64,000 nt of DNA from Cryomorphaceae bacterium (GTDB lineage: Bacteria; Bacteroidota; Bacteroidia; Flavobacteriales_D; Sanyastnellaceae): positions 1-64,000 of the forward strand of contig WGNM01000027.1 of the NCBI GenBank assembly GCA_016124575.1, written 5' to 3'. The notes under the pieces are model-generated. The model saw only the letters and a program-made list of their open reading frames with translations, was not told the DNA's origin and searched no databases. This document shows positions 27,932 to 37,600 of the stretch, piece by piece (position 1 is the first letter of the stretch; each line of letters opens with the position of its first letter). The translations under genes were made by a program, and so were the position numbers.

Positions 27932-28744
27932 TTAGTTTTCTTTTATCAACTGTTCGAACAAGTCCGAAAATAGTACTTCAGTTTTCATCGCTACAGCGAT
28001 GATCTCTTCTATATTCACTGGTTTGAGATCATCGGGATTGCAATCATCGGTTAAAACAGAAATCGCAGCGCATGGCAACCCCATGTGATTGCAGGCTATT
28101 ACTTCTGGCACGGTCGACATTCCCACAGCGTCTGCACCGATTGTCCGCAGAAAGCGATATTCTGCTCTGGTTTCCAAATTCGGACCTTGGACAGAAACAT
28201 ACACCCCTTTCGCTATTTTGATTCCCTTGTCGGACGCTATCGTTAGAAGTTTGTCGTTCAAAACAGGTGAATACGGGTGCGACATATCTGGAAAGCGCGG
28301 ACCTAACTCATCTTCATTCGGACCTCTCAGTGGATTCTCAGGTTGCAGATTGATATGATCATCAATCAACATCAAAGATCCTTTTGGCAGGTCTGGATTC
28401 ATAGAACCCGCTGCGTTTGAAAGCAAAGCATACTTTACTCCCAGCAATTTCATAATGCGCACAGGCATTACAACTTGGTCCATAGAATACCCTTCGTAGT
28501 AGTGAAAACGCCCTTGAAAGGCGACCACCTTCTTTCCCGCCAATGTTCCATAGATCAACTTACCGAAATGGAACTCCACCGTAGCGATTGGAAAGTTCGG
28601 GATAACATTGTAGCTCAGCTCTTTGATAACCTCAATTCGGCTTGCAAGGTTCGACAGTCCGGTACCTAAAACAATGCCTACTTCGGGCTCAGTGATTCCG
28701 CGCGCGCGCAGGAAATCGACTGCTTCTTTCAACTCTTCGTACAT
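27932..28744 (-). CDS. punA: Purine-nucleoside phosphorylase (trimeric PNP type)
   Basis: 270 residues, the usual length of the trimeric PNP/MTAP family, which splits purine nucleosides with phosphate in salvage. Visible are the phosphate-binding GTGLSNLA, the GRFHYYEGY loop, SNAAGSMNPDLPKGSLMLIDDHIN, the purine-binding VSVQGPNLETRAEYR and MSTVPEVIACNHMG, and Asn near SVLTDDCNP. It lies 10 bases after the glycosyltransferase gene and may be co-transcribed with it and the rhodanese. Confidence 0.93.
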   Translation of the reverse strand: MYEELKEAVDFLRARGITEPEVGIVLGTGLSNLASRIEVIKELSYNVIPNFPIATVEFHFGKLIYGTLAGKKVVAFQGRFHYYEGYSMDQVVMPVRIMKLLGVKYALLSNAAGSMNPDLPKGSLMLIDDHINLQPENPLRGPNEDELGPRFPDMSHPYSPVLNDKLLTIASDKGIKIAKGVYVSVQGPNLETRAEYRFLRTIGADAVGMSTVPEVIACNHMGLPCAAISVLTDDCNPDDLKPVNIEEIIAVAMKTEVLFSDLFEQLIKEN

Positions 28745-28754
28745 AAAATCATCA

Positions 28755-29354
28755 TCAATTTAAGTCAAGCTCCCGCAACGAACTATTGCGAAAGTCTTGC
28801 AATGTATCAATATCATTAAGTTCTTGTATCAAACCTACCGATTTCTCGAGTGACTGTGCCCTTTTCAGGGTATTCGCAAGTACTGAGTCAGTCGACCATT
28901 CAATACCACCAAAGACATCTATTTGCATCTTCATACCTATTAAATAGTATCCACCATCGGGCGATGGACCTAGAACGATGTCGTTGTCGTTTAATGATTC
29001 AAAAGCTTCATGCATGCATTGGGTATTCAATCCATCGATATCTGAACCAACCAATACAACCTGCTCAGCCCCTCTTGCAAATGAATGAGAGAAAACATGC
29101 ATCATACGCTCCCCTAAGTCGCTCCCCTCTTGTTCAACAACTTCAAAACCTGTAGTGTTCAACTCACCCTCACCCGCTAAAAAAAGAAAGCAACTCCAGT
29201 TCCCTGAAATTGCTGATTGCATCGCACTCCGAAGCAGTTCTGTATATACTTTTAAGGCAGCCTTCTCACCAAGATCATGTGCGAGTCGGGTTTTGACTTT
29301 TCCCAATTGGGGCCTTCTTGCCATGATGGCTAAGACCCTATTCTTCTCACTCAT
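28755..29354 (-). CDS. TIGR04282 family glycosyltransferase
   Basis: 199 residues with a GT-A nucleotide-sugar transferase-like fold. The start (VLAIMARRPQLGKVKTRLA) and VLVGSDIDGL plus LGPSPDGGYYLIGM are the hallmarks of TIGR04282, named for arsenosugar biosynthesis; many members have other, unknown roles. The first codons overlap the end of the rhodanese gene by 8 bases, which points to coupling. Confidence 0.85.
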   Translation of the reverse strand: MSEKNRVLAIMARRPQLGKVKTRLAHDLGEKAALKVYTELLRSAMQSAISGNWSCFLFLAGEGELNTTGFEVVEQEGSDLGERMMHVFSHSFARGAEQVVLVGSDIDGLNTQCMHEAFESLNDNDIVLGPSPDGGYYLIGMKMQIDVFGGIEWSTDSVLANTLKRAQSLEKSVGLIQELNDIDTLQDFRNSSLRELDLN

Positions 29355-29832
29355 ATACCTTCTCAGCCTTAATCAACCATTTACCCCACCTTTCATTGTA
29401 AGCATGTACTTTGCGTGTTGGTCCTTGCGCGTTAACCACTTGTCGGCCGCTGTTGACCCAATAAAAAATACCTCCGTAGAGGTTGCCCACATTCCGAAAG
29501 CCTGCCTTCATCAGTTTTTCACCAACCTTTTCGCTTCTATATCCTACTGAGCAGTATACTATAATGAGTGCGTCTTTCGGCAAATCGCTCACACGATCCA
29601 TTTCAAAATCGTCGTATCCAATGTGAATTGCTCCGGGGATATGAGAGACTTGAAATTCATTGAGCTCGCGCGCATCGAGGTATACAACTCTTGTTTTCTC
29701 CGTAATTTCTTCTGGTTTGACTACGCGCACCGATCCGGTGGTCATGCTTTTAAACATCTCATCGAAGGTGCCTTCTTGAGCACAGCCAGAAATTGCCATT
29801 GTTATGATCAGTGAAAGTAGGTAGTAGCGCAT
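29347..29832 (-). CDS. Rhodanese-like lipoprotein
   Basis: 161 residues. Lipoprotein signal with AISGC (Cys17). A single rhodanese domain follows: VVYLDARELNEFQVSHIPGA, then the active-site loop IVYCSVGYRS with Cys94, and the C-terminal AGFRNVGNLYGGIFYW. It probably carries sulfur in the periplasm or at the outer membrane. The next gene downstream overlaps it by 8 bases. Confidence 0.88.
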   Translation of the reverse strand: MRYYLLSLIITMAISGCAQEGTFDEMFKSMTTGSVRVVKPEEITEKTRVVYLDARELNEFQVSHIPGAIHIGYDDFEMDRVSDLPKDALIIVYCSVGYRSEKVGEKLMKAGFRNVGNLYGGIFYWVNSGRQVVNAQGPTRKVHAYNERWGKWLIKAEKVYE

Positions 29833-29847
29833 GCCCCGAAATTAATT

Positions 29848-30555
29848 CTATTTTCCATTCAAAGCCCAACTGTACGTTATAAAACTCGGTTTCACACCTT
29901 GCTTTATTTGAACAGGGGCATAACTATTAATGAATCCTATCAGATCAGATTTCGCAGTAAAATCATCCGCAAACCATTCGAAGATCTGACTCAATTCTGC
30001 TTTATCAGCAGAAATCTTATTCCTGTTTGTATCGGCCAAAAAAGACTTTGTCAACTTGGTTAATGTGGCATCGAGCGATTCAGCTCGTATGACATAGTTT
30101 GCGAGTTTCGGACAGCTAAAGCTAGCGCAGTTTATTGCAAAATGGACGCGGGGATCTTTGAATTTCGGTCGTAATATCTCATTCTCAATTTGATTGAGAG
30201 AATACACTTTATCTTTCAGCTTCACGATCTTCTTATCCCACGGTTTATCAATATCCATGATAGATTTCAACGGCATGTTATCGACGATCAATTTCACGGT
30301 AAACACATTGTAGACATTGATCCAAAATGCCATTTCTTCATTTCGACTCCAAGAAGCATCCGGATGTTGATTTGAGAACAGAGACACCGTTTTTGAAAAA
30401 TTAGGATCTGCTTTGATCGCAGCGTAGTCGACAACACCCGATGAAGACACATGCGCTTTCAACACCTTGTCCCATGAAATTTGAGCTTCGTCGCCAGGGT
30501 CAGCAGACACGTTCAAGGTGTAAAGGATGACAAAAAGTAGATTCAGTAATTTCAT
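29848..30555 (-). CDS. Exported DUF547 protein
   Basis: 235 residues with a signal peptide (cut near NVSA|D) and a DUF547 domain, recognised from EMAFWINVYNVFTVKLIVD, KIVKLKDKVYSLNQIENEIL, and DPRVHFAINCASFSCPKL. The domain is common in Bacteroidota and proteobacteria, with some papain-like features but no proved activity. It is separated by 15 bases from the rhodanese gene downstream. Confidence 0.9.
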   Translation of the reverse strand: MKLLNLLFVILYTLNVSADPGDEAQISWDKVLKAHVSSSGVVDYAAIKADPNFSKTVSLFSNQHPDASWSRNEEMAFWINVYNVFTVKLIVDNMPLKSIMDIDKPWDKKIVKLKDKVYSLNQIENEILRPKFKDPRVHFAINCASFSCPKLANYVIRAESLDATLTKLTKSFLADTNRNKISADKAELSQIFEWFADDFTAKSDLIGFINSYAPVQIKQGVKPSFITYSWALNGK

Positions 30556-30571
30556 TTTCAGTGATTTTAGG

Positions 30572-30579
30572 CAAAGCTA
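30572..30579 (-). promoter_or_regulatory. -7 element of the DUF547 gene (TAGCTTTG)
   Basis: CAAAGCTA on plus reads TAGCTTTG on minus, an exact match 17 bases before the DUF547 ATG. Confidence 0.5.
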
Positions 30580-30682
30580 CAGCCAGATTATAACATGGAT
30601 GTCACGAAATTCTTGCAAATTGCTCACACCACGATCGCGGGAATTAGCAAAAAATCTGCCAACTTCGCGACAAATGTTGAAA

Positions 30683-31846
30683 ATGAAAAAGATAGGAGTA
30701 ATTGGCGCAGGCGCGATGGGTTCTGGGATAGCGCAAGTTGCAGCGAGCAACGGACATACAGTCGTGCTTTCAGACAACAGTTCAGAGCAACTAGAGCGCA
30801 GTAAAAACGCGTTGGCCAAAGTGATGAACCGTTTGGTTGAGAAAGGGAGCATCGAGGCGAACAAATCACAAAGCATTCAAGAAGCCATTTCGTATTCAAC
30901 AACCCTTACTGCATTTGCTGATTGTGATCTTATTATAGAAGCCATCGTCGAACGGTTGGATATTAAACAAGAAGTCTTTAAGCAATTGGAAAGCATCGTA
31001 TCGCGTAATTGCATTTTGGCTACCAACACCTCTTCCCTATCTGTAGCCTCCATTGCAGCAGCATGTAAGTTTTCAGAAAGAGTGATTGGAATTCATTTTT
31101 TTAATCCAGCACCGCTGATGCCTTTGGTGGAGATTATACCTGCTATTCAAACAAACACCACCGTGGTTGGTGAAGTGCGTTCATTGATTGACGGATGGAA
31201 AAAAGTAACCGTAGTGGCCAAAGACACCCCCGGGTTTATCGTCAATCGCGTGGCAAGACCATTTTACGGAGAAGCCTTGCGCATATACGAAGAAGGCGTT
31301 GCAGACTTCGCCACCATTGATCGCGCGATGCGAGAATTGGGTGGGTTTCGCATGGGTCCATTCGAATTGATGGACTTTATAGGCAACGACGTTAACTACG
31401 CAGTTACCGTTTCTGTTTTTGAGGCATTCTATTACGACCCGAGGTACAAACCATCGCTTACACAGCGAAGACACAGCGAAGCTGGATGGTTTGGACGGAA
31501 AAATGGCAGAGGGTACTATCCCTATGGAGAAGGCACTGCCATGCCAGAAGGACAAAATAATCCGGAACTGCAGCAATTGATTTTAGACCGCATTTTGGTG
31601 ATGCTTATCAATGAGGCTGCAGATGCCTTATTTCTGAATATTGCCACCAAAGAAGACATCGATTTATCGATGACCAAAGGAGTGAACTACCCAAAGGGAC
31701 TCTTAAAATGGGCCGATGAAATTGGAATAGATTTGGTTATCACCAGAATCGACAGTTTGTACGACTTGTATCGTGAAGACCGATATAGATGTAGTCCGTT
31801 GCTCCGGAAAATGCAACAGACCAACACGCGATTTTACAGCAACTAA
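30683..31846 (+). CDS. 3-hydroxyacyl-CoA dehydrogenase
   Basis: 387 residues from MKKIGVIGAG at 30683; 30674 is a second in-frame ATG and the frame opens at 30527, which overlaps the divergent gene. The Rossmann motif GVIGAGAMGSGIAQ (residues 4-17) binds NAD. The catalytic region is GIHFFNPAPLMPLVEIIP, followed by DTPGFIVNRVARPFYGEA. Two C-terminal helical domains are present, as in PaaC/PaaH-type 3-hydroxyadipyl-CoA dehydrogenases, but no other phenylacetate genes are nearby. It acts in fatty acid or aromatic acyl-CoA oxidation. Confidence 0.9.
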   Translation: MKKIGVIGAGAMGSGIAQVAASNGHTVVLSDNSSEQLERSKNALAKVMNRLVEKGSIEANKSQSIQEAISYSTTLTAFADCDLIIEAIVERLDIKQEVFKQLESIVSRNCILATNTSSLSVASIAAACKFSERVIGIHFFNPAPLMPLVEIIPAIQTNTTVVGEVRSLIDGWKKVTVVAKDTPGFIVNRVARPFYGEALRIYEEGVADFATIDRAMRELGGFRMGPFELMDFIGNDVNYAVTVSVFEAFYYDPRYKPSLTQRRHSEAGWFGRKNGRGYYPYGEGTAMPEGQNNPELQQLILDRILVMLINEAADALFLNIATKEDIDLSMTKGVNYPKGLLKWADEIGIDLVITRIDSLYDLYREDRYRCSPLLRKMQQTNTRFYSN

Positions 31847-33594
31847 GCCCTCTTTAATCTTCGCCAGATAGTAAGCAGTGCTGCACCGAAAATGACCGCA
31901 AGTCCGAAAATAAGCAAAGCCTCACCTATTTGGTTGTAGATCAATTTTCCGATTGCAAACAGCAAAGCGTAGACGAATCCTGTTCCCAACATCATGCTCA
32001 GGATTTGAAGAGGCAAGCTGCCGTCGCCCTTGACCGTTTCGATGTTCGCAAGCTCCTTCCATTTCTTTCCTGACGGACGAATGATTGTGGCGAAAGACCT
32101 CAAAGTTTCGTCGTTGGTTGGCGGCGTCATGAAGGTGACTAGAAGCCAGCCAGCAGTTGTTACTGCCACACCTGTTACCAGCGTCACCCATTGCGGCCAA
32201 TCGGGCTTGAGAATTAAAATTGCTATCGCATAGATAAATGAGATTACCATGCCTGCGATTTCGGTATAAGCGTTAATGCGCCACCAGAACCAACGCAAGA
32301 TGAAGATCAATCCTGTGCCAGCCCCTATTTGGAGTAAGACATTGAATCCTTCTTTAGCGCTTCCGATAAGAAAAGAACCCAAAGCAGCGAGAATCATAAG
32401 CACAACAGTAGCAATGCGACCAACATTGACTAGCTGTTTATCGTTCGCAGCAGGATTCACAAAGCGCAAGTAAAAGTCGTTCACAACATAGCTCGCACCC
32501 CAATTGAGGTGTGTTGATATGGTACTCATAAAAGCCGCCATCAGCGACGCGACCACCAATCCGAGCAGTCCAGCAGGCAAATACGTAAGCATCGCCGGAT
32601 ATGCTAAGTCATGACCAACAATTGATGCATCGACATTTGGGAATGCTCGCTGGATGGAATCTAGATCCGGAAAAATGATTAAAGATGCCAGAGCGATAAC
32701 GATCCATGGCCATGGGCGCAGAGCGTAATGAGCCACATTGAAAAAGAGAGTCGCACCGATAGCATGGTTCTCATTTTTTGCCGACAGCATGCGCTGTGCA
32801 ATGTAACCACCACCACCAGGCTCAGCACCAGGATACCACACACTCCACCATTGCACAGCTAAGGGAATGATGAAAATGCCAATAAATAAATCCCCGTTGG
32901 ATATGTCTGGAATGAGCGACAGCTTATCTTGCAGTACCGGCGAAGCTACAAGGACGTCTATACCTCCAATTTCTGGAAGGTTAACGACAAAAATTGCTGC
33001 TCCAATGGAGCCTATCATGGCAAAAATGAATTGGACAAAATCTGTGAGTAGCACCCCTCTTAATCCGCCGAGGGTGCTGTAGACAACCGTAATAATAGAA
33101 GCCAATAAGAGCGTTTTCCACGGCGGAATGCCCAGTAGTACGCTTCCAATCTTTGCGGCTGCCAGACATACTGTTGCCATGATCACCACATTGAAAAATA
33201 CCCCAAGATAAATTGCTCGAAACCCCCTTAAGAAAGCAGCTTCTTTGCCGCTATAGCGCAATTCATAGAACTCGATATCGGTGAGTACTTTGGAACGACG
33301 CCACAATCGCGCATAGACAAAAACTGTGAGCATACCCGTGAGTAAGAAAGCCCACCAAACCCAGTTGCCCGACACCCCATTTTGTCGGACGATATCGGCT
33401 ACAAGATTTGGGGTATCTGCCGAGAAAGTTGTTGCTACCATCGACACCCCGAGGAGCCACCAAGGCATATTTCTACCAGAAAGGAAAAACTCAGCAGCAC
33501 TGCTACCTGCTTTGCGCATAGTCAGCAGACCTATTAATAAGGATACCAAGAAAAAGGCAGCAATGATTGCCCAGTCGATAGTCGATAGTTGCAT
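31843..33594 (-). CDS. Sodium:solute symporter family transporter
   Basis: 583 residues with about 14 membrane helices in the SSS (LeuT-like) fold. Family patterns include the early GRNMPWWLLGVSMVATTFSADTP stretch (around residues 40-62) and YSTLGGLRGVLLTDFVQF, the conserved helix 5-6 loop. It imports a solute with Na+; sugar, amino acid or other substrate cannot be told. Its TAG stop shares CTAA with the stop of the converging dehydrogenase gene. Confidence 0.92.
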   Translation of the reverse strand: MQLSTIDWAIIAAFFLVSLLIGLLTMRKAGSSAAEFFLSGRNMPWWLLGVSMVATTFSADTPNLVADIVRQNGVSGNWVWWAFLLTGMLTVFVYARLWRRSKVLTDIEFYELRYSGKEAAFLRGFRAIYLGVFFNVVIMATVCLAAAKIGSVLLGIPPWKTLLLASIITVVYSTLGGLRGVLLTDFVQFIFAMIGSIGAAIFVVNLPEIGGIDVLVASPVLQDKLSLIPDISNGDLFIGIFIIPLAVQWWSVWYPGAEPGGGGYIAQRMLSAKNENHAIGATLFFNVAHYALRPWPWIVIALASLIIFPDLDSIQRAFPNVDASIVGHDLAYPAMLTYLPAGLLGLVVASLMAAFMSTISTHLNWGASYVVNDFYLRFVNPAANDKQLVNVGRIATVVLMILAALGSFLIGSAKEGFNVLLQIGAGTGLIFILRWFWWRINAYTEIAGMVISFIYAIAILILKPDWPQWVTLVTGVAVTTAGWLLVTFMTPPTNDETLRSFATIIRPSGKKWKELANIETVKGDGSLPLQILSMMLGTGFVYALLFAIGKLIYNQIGEALLIFGLAVIFGAALLTIWRRLKRA

Positions 33595-33669
33595 AGTTCT
33601 AAATTCTGCTGAAATCTACAACAAAGCCACTTGAGCGGCAAACTGTATAAAAACAGGTTTATACCTATA

Positions 33670-34395
33670 TTATATAGCGACTCTTTTTATGAAACGCAGA
33701 TTATGGGAATATTGGCCTATTTCCTCATTGAAGATTCCTTGGTGATCGAGCTTATCGATGCGCACATTTCCAGAGGCATGGATGATTTTTGATTCACCGT
33801 CTGCTTTCAACACAATTCCGACATGTGTTATTCGACCTTCAGCATTATTAAAAAACGCCAGGTCATTTGTTTCCGCCACATCAACAAAAGGAATCCCCTC
33901 TCCTATTTCAGCTTGCAAGTATGCATCGCGGGGAATTTTTTGTTTTGCCAAGGAAAACGACAATTGCGTCAACCCTGAACAGTCGATACCCAAGATTGAC
34001 TTACCACCCCACCTGTATGGCGCACCAAGAAACGTTTTAGCCCAATCAGCAGGTTTGAGCATCGACTCTTGAGTAGTGTAAGAAAAGACATTGATTTCTG
34101 GGTAAAGCCAAGAACCAGCGGGAATTTTTAATTCCCCGAAGGGAGAATGAATCGTTTCAAGGGGTTTTTCGCTCCTGTAAATTGAAGTCAATCTATCCAG
34201 ATTAACCGGATAAAACATCCTTTTATCGATCCATCCCGTATATTCGTCGACAAAAGATGCACATTTTATCCAATTATTTTTCTCTTCTAAAATCCGAACA
34301 GGTTCCCCGAAAAGGAATTCTGAAATCATTTCTGATTTATCACTGTTTTCGAGCCTTACAGGAGCAAGAGGCACCTTGATTACACCTTGATTCAT
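33670..34395 (-). CDS. NlpC/P60 (C40) cell-wall peptidase
   Basis: 241 residues. Two SH3-like segments (about 1-65 and 75-108) precede the NlpC/P60 domain. The catalytic triad is visible: Cys139 in GIDCSGLTQ, His191 in ITHVGIVL and a polar third residue at His206 (IIHASG). It should cut gamma-D-glutamyl bonds in peptidoglycan peptides. No signal peptide is seen, as in other Bacteroidota members, so it may act on recycled muropeptides in the cytoplasm. Confidence 0.9.
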   Translation of the reverse strand: MNQGVIKVPLAPVRLENSDKSEMISEFLFGEPVRILEEKNNWIKCASFVDEYTGWIDKRMFYPVNLDRLTSIYRSEKPLETIHSPFGELKIPAGSWLYPEINVFSYTTQESMLKPADWAKTFLGAPYRWGGKSILGIDCSGLTQLSFSLAKQKIPRDAYLQAEIGEGIPFVDVAETNDLAFFNNAEGRITHVGIVLKADGESKIIHASGNVRIDKLDHQGIFNEEIGQYSHNLRFIKRVAI

Positions 34396-34470
34396 GGTAG
34401 CAATTTACACAGAAAGGCATGAAATCAAATAGACATTTAGTCGTTACTTAAACTTTTTTCGTCGAACTTA

Positions 34471-34501
34471 TTTGGATGTTTATCGAATATATGTATCTTT
34501 G
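34471..34501 (+). promoter_or_regulatory. Strong Bacteroidota promoter of the giant gene
   Basis: TTTG at 34471-34474, 19 bases of spacer, then TATCTTTG at 34494-34501. Both elements and the spacing fit the Bacteroidota -33/-7 consensus, the best match in the window. The predicted leader is about 105 bases, AT-rich, unusually long for this genome's short leaders. Confidence 0.8.
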
Positions 34502-34613
34502 TACCGAAATCAATTGTGGGCTCGCAACCCATCAGAGCTATTCTTAAATCATCTGTACAGTAGTCCTTACTGTTTTGCTTATTTAACTTTTTGTTTAATT
34601 AACCTTTCTTCAA

Positions 34614-37600
34614 ATGAAACATTCTACGAGTGCTGCTTTGAGCAGTTTTGTGCGATGTACATGGACAAGCGTCACCGATTACGCAACGGTGGGACTTGTG
34701 ACTATTGCATTGTTAATGTCAACTTTTGTCTTTGGACAAGGATCTGTTCCTTCCAACGACCTTTGTTCAGGTGCGTTACCGATATTATGCGGTGAGCAAC
34801 TTGATGGAACTACTGAATTCGCGAATTCAGATGGTTTAGAGTTTTGTGGCAACACACCATTTGATCAAGTTGCTGGAGAGCCTGGTGTTTGGTTCAAGCA
34901 CGCTGGAACCAACGCTTTCGTTACACTAACTTTAGATGAAGCAGACAGCCAGGACAATTTCGACACTTTTGTTGGAGTGTACACGGGGTCATGTAACGAT
35001 TTGGTTTGTTTAACCGGAGATGATGATTCAGGCGTAGGTCTGAATTCTTCTGTTACTTTCCTTGGCGAATCTGGTGTTGAGTACTTTTTGTACGTTACCG
35101 GATGGGATCCGGATGGTGAGGCTGACGGAGACAACGGTCCTTTCAACTTCTCACTTAGCTGCGTTCCTGCTTGCTCACCTGAGATTACCATCTCATGTCC
35201 TGCAGACGTAACAGTAGAATGTGGAACAGACATTTCACCAGAATCACTTAACCTCCTTCCCCTAATCGACTCTAACGACTGCGTTGGAGATTTGACTATC
35301 ACATTTATGGATGATCAAATTTCGAACAACAGTTGTCCACTTGTGATTGCTAGAACGTGGATCGCTACAGATGGCGAAACCACTGAAATGTGTACTCAAA
35401 CCATTACTGTTCAGGACACTCAAGCTCCTGTATTTACGGCTTTCCCTGAAGACATGACCATCGAGTGTTTCGGTGGCGGCTTGGAAGAAGTTCTTTCATA
35501 TTTGGATGACAATGACGTTCAATTTCCTGAATTTACTGATAACTGTGGAGCAGAGCTTATCTATGAGCCTTTCTTGATCACAGAAGGTCTTGAGTGTCCG
35601 GTTGTTGCTATCTGCGGAAAGCAATTCACCGTTGTTGATGCTTGTGGAAACTCTGTTGAGCGTTTGTTCACAGTTACTATTACTGACTACACTGGTCCTG
35701 AGTTCTCAGCATTCGATGCTGAAGTACTTGTTTCTTGTTTAGAAGACGTACCTGGTCCAGAAAGCCTTACTGCTACTGACGCTTGTTCAGGAAGCGAGTT
35801 TGAAGTTGAGACATTTGAATCAAACACTGGTGAGTTGATCAATTCTTGTGATTTGAGCACTGCCTTTGGTCCTGGTGATGATTGGGCTTTGTGGTTGCCA
35901 TCATTGTACGATGCTGGTATCACTTCTTCTGCTAACTTCTTGTTCGATGCCAATGGCGGACATTTCGATCAGTTCATTGATGGAACTGCTCACATGTACG
36001 GAACAATCGTTAACGATGTTAACCCGAACGAATCATTCGTTGTTGATTTTTGGTTTGAAAATGCTGCAGACTGGGCTACATGGTCTGGACTTGGTCGCAA
36101 CGTTAAAGACGATCTAGGTTGCGCTGCAGATGGTAACTTGTTTGAGACCTACACTTACTACGAAATGGTAAATGGTTTCTCAACAATGACAGGTGCTGGC
36201 GATTTAGCTGGTAGCTCATTGTCGTTCTACCACATGCCTGATAGCTACTACTTCGGTCTTCAGATCGGTTTGGGTGCTAACAACAAAAACTGTGGTTACG
36301 GTCTTTCTGCATGGTTTACCTATGATGGTTTCATCAACGGAGAATGGATCGAAGGTCACGGTGACGTGAACGCTGATGCTTCATGTGAGCCTAACTTCAA
36401 CACTGACTGTGCAAACAACACTGAGTTCACTTACATCTACCGTGCGGTTGATGCTTGTGGAAATCCTAGTATTGCTTTCCAGACGATCATCGTTAATGAT
36501 GAAATCGCTCCAGAATTTGTTGACTTCCCTGCTGACATCACTGTTGATTGTCAGAACTACCCAGTTGAAATTCCAGAAGTATCTGCTGTTGACAACTGTA
36601 TTGGTGAAGTAACTATAATTTACCTTGGTGAAACTACAGCTGCTGGTGAGTGTGCAAACGAATTCGTTGTAACACATTCATGGGCTGCTTTCGATATTTG
36701 TGATAACCGCGCCGACATTTCTTGGAATGTAAACGTAGTTGACAACGAAGCTCCAGTAATGGAAGGACTTCCAGCTGCTGAAGTAACTGCTGAGTGTGAT
36801 GCTGTTCCAGCTGCACCAGAAGTAACTGCTACCGACAACTGTTCATTGGTTGATGCGATTGAATTGTCATTCGAAGAAAACATTCAAGAAGGAAACTGTG
36901 TTGGAAACTACACAATCATCCGTGTTTGGTCAGCAACTGACGAATGTGGCAACACATCTGATTTCACGCAAGTGATCAATGTTCAAGACACAACGGCTCC
37001 TACTTTTGACGCTTATGTATACTACACTGCAATCCCTTGTGAGGATGTTGATGCTTACACATTGACAGCGTCTGACAACTGCGGATCAGCTTCTGTTGAA
37101 ATCATTGAAGAAGTTCTTCAATCTGGTGGATGTATGGGCGTATTGTACCGTGTTTATGAGGCTACTGATGAGTGTGGAAACGTTTCTAGCGTTGAGCAAT
37201 ACATCACAATCACCGACACTACAGCGCCTTCGTTGGTAAACGTTCCTGAAGACATGACTGTTGAGTGTTCTGATGTTTCTATGAATGATGACGGTTATTT
37301 CTTCTCTGCTGGTGACGTTTACGGTGTAGACAACTGCGCTAATGAAGTTACCATCACCTATTCTGAATCAGTTCAGGAAGACGGAGACGATTGTCCACAA
37401 TCTTATATCATTGTTCGTACTTGGGTTGCTACCGATTACTGTGAGCATGAAACTACAGACGAGCAAATCGTTACTGTTATTGATACTACTTCTCCTGAAT
37501 TCGTTGAATTCCCTGGTGATCTAATTGTTGAGTGTTCTGACGAATTCCCAGCTGTTGTTTACCCAATCGGTGTTGACAACTGTGACGAATCAGTAGAAAT

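Noticed and set aside
33645-33664. Terminator GTATAAA/TTTATAC before the symporter gene
   Set aside because: The stem is only A-T rich and 7 bp long, with no clear T-run; too weak to call.
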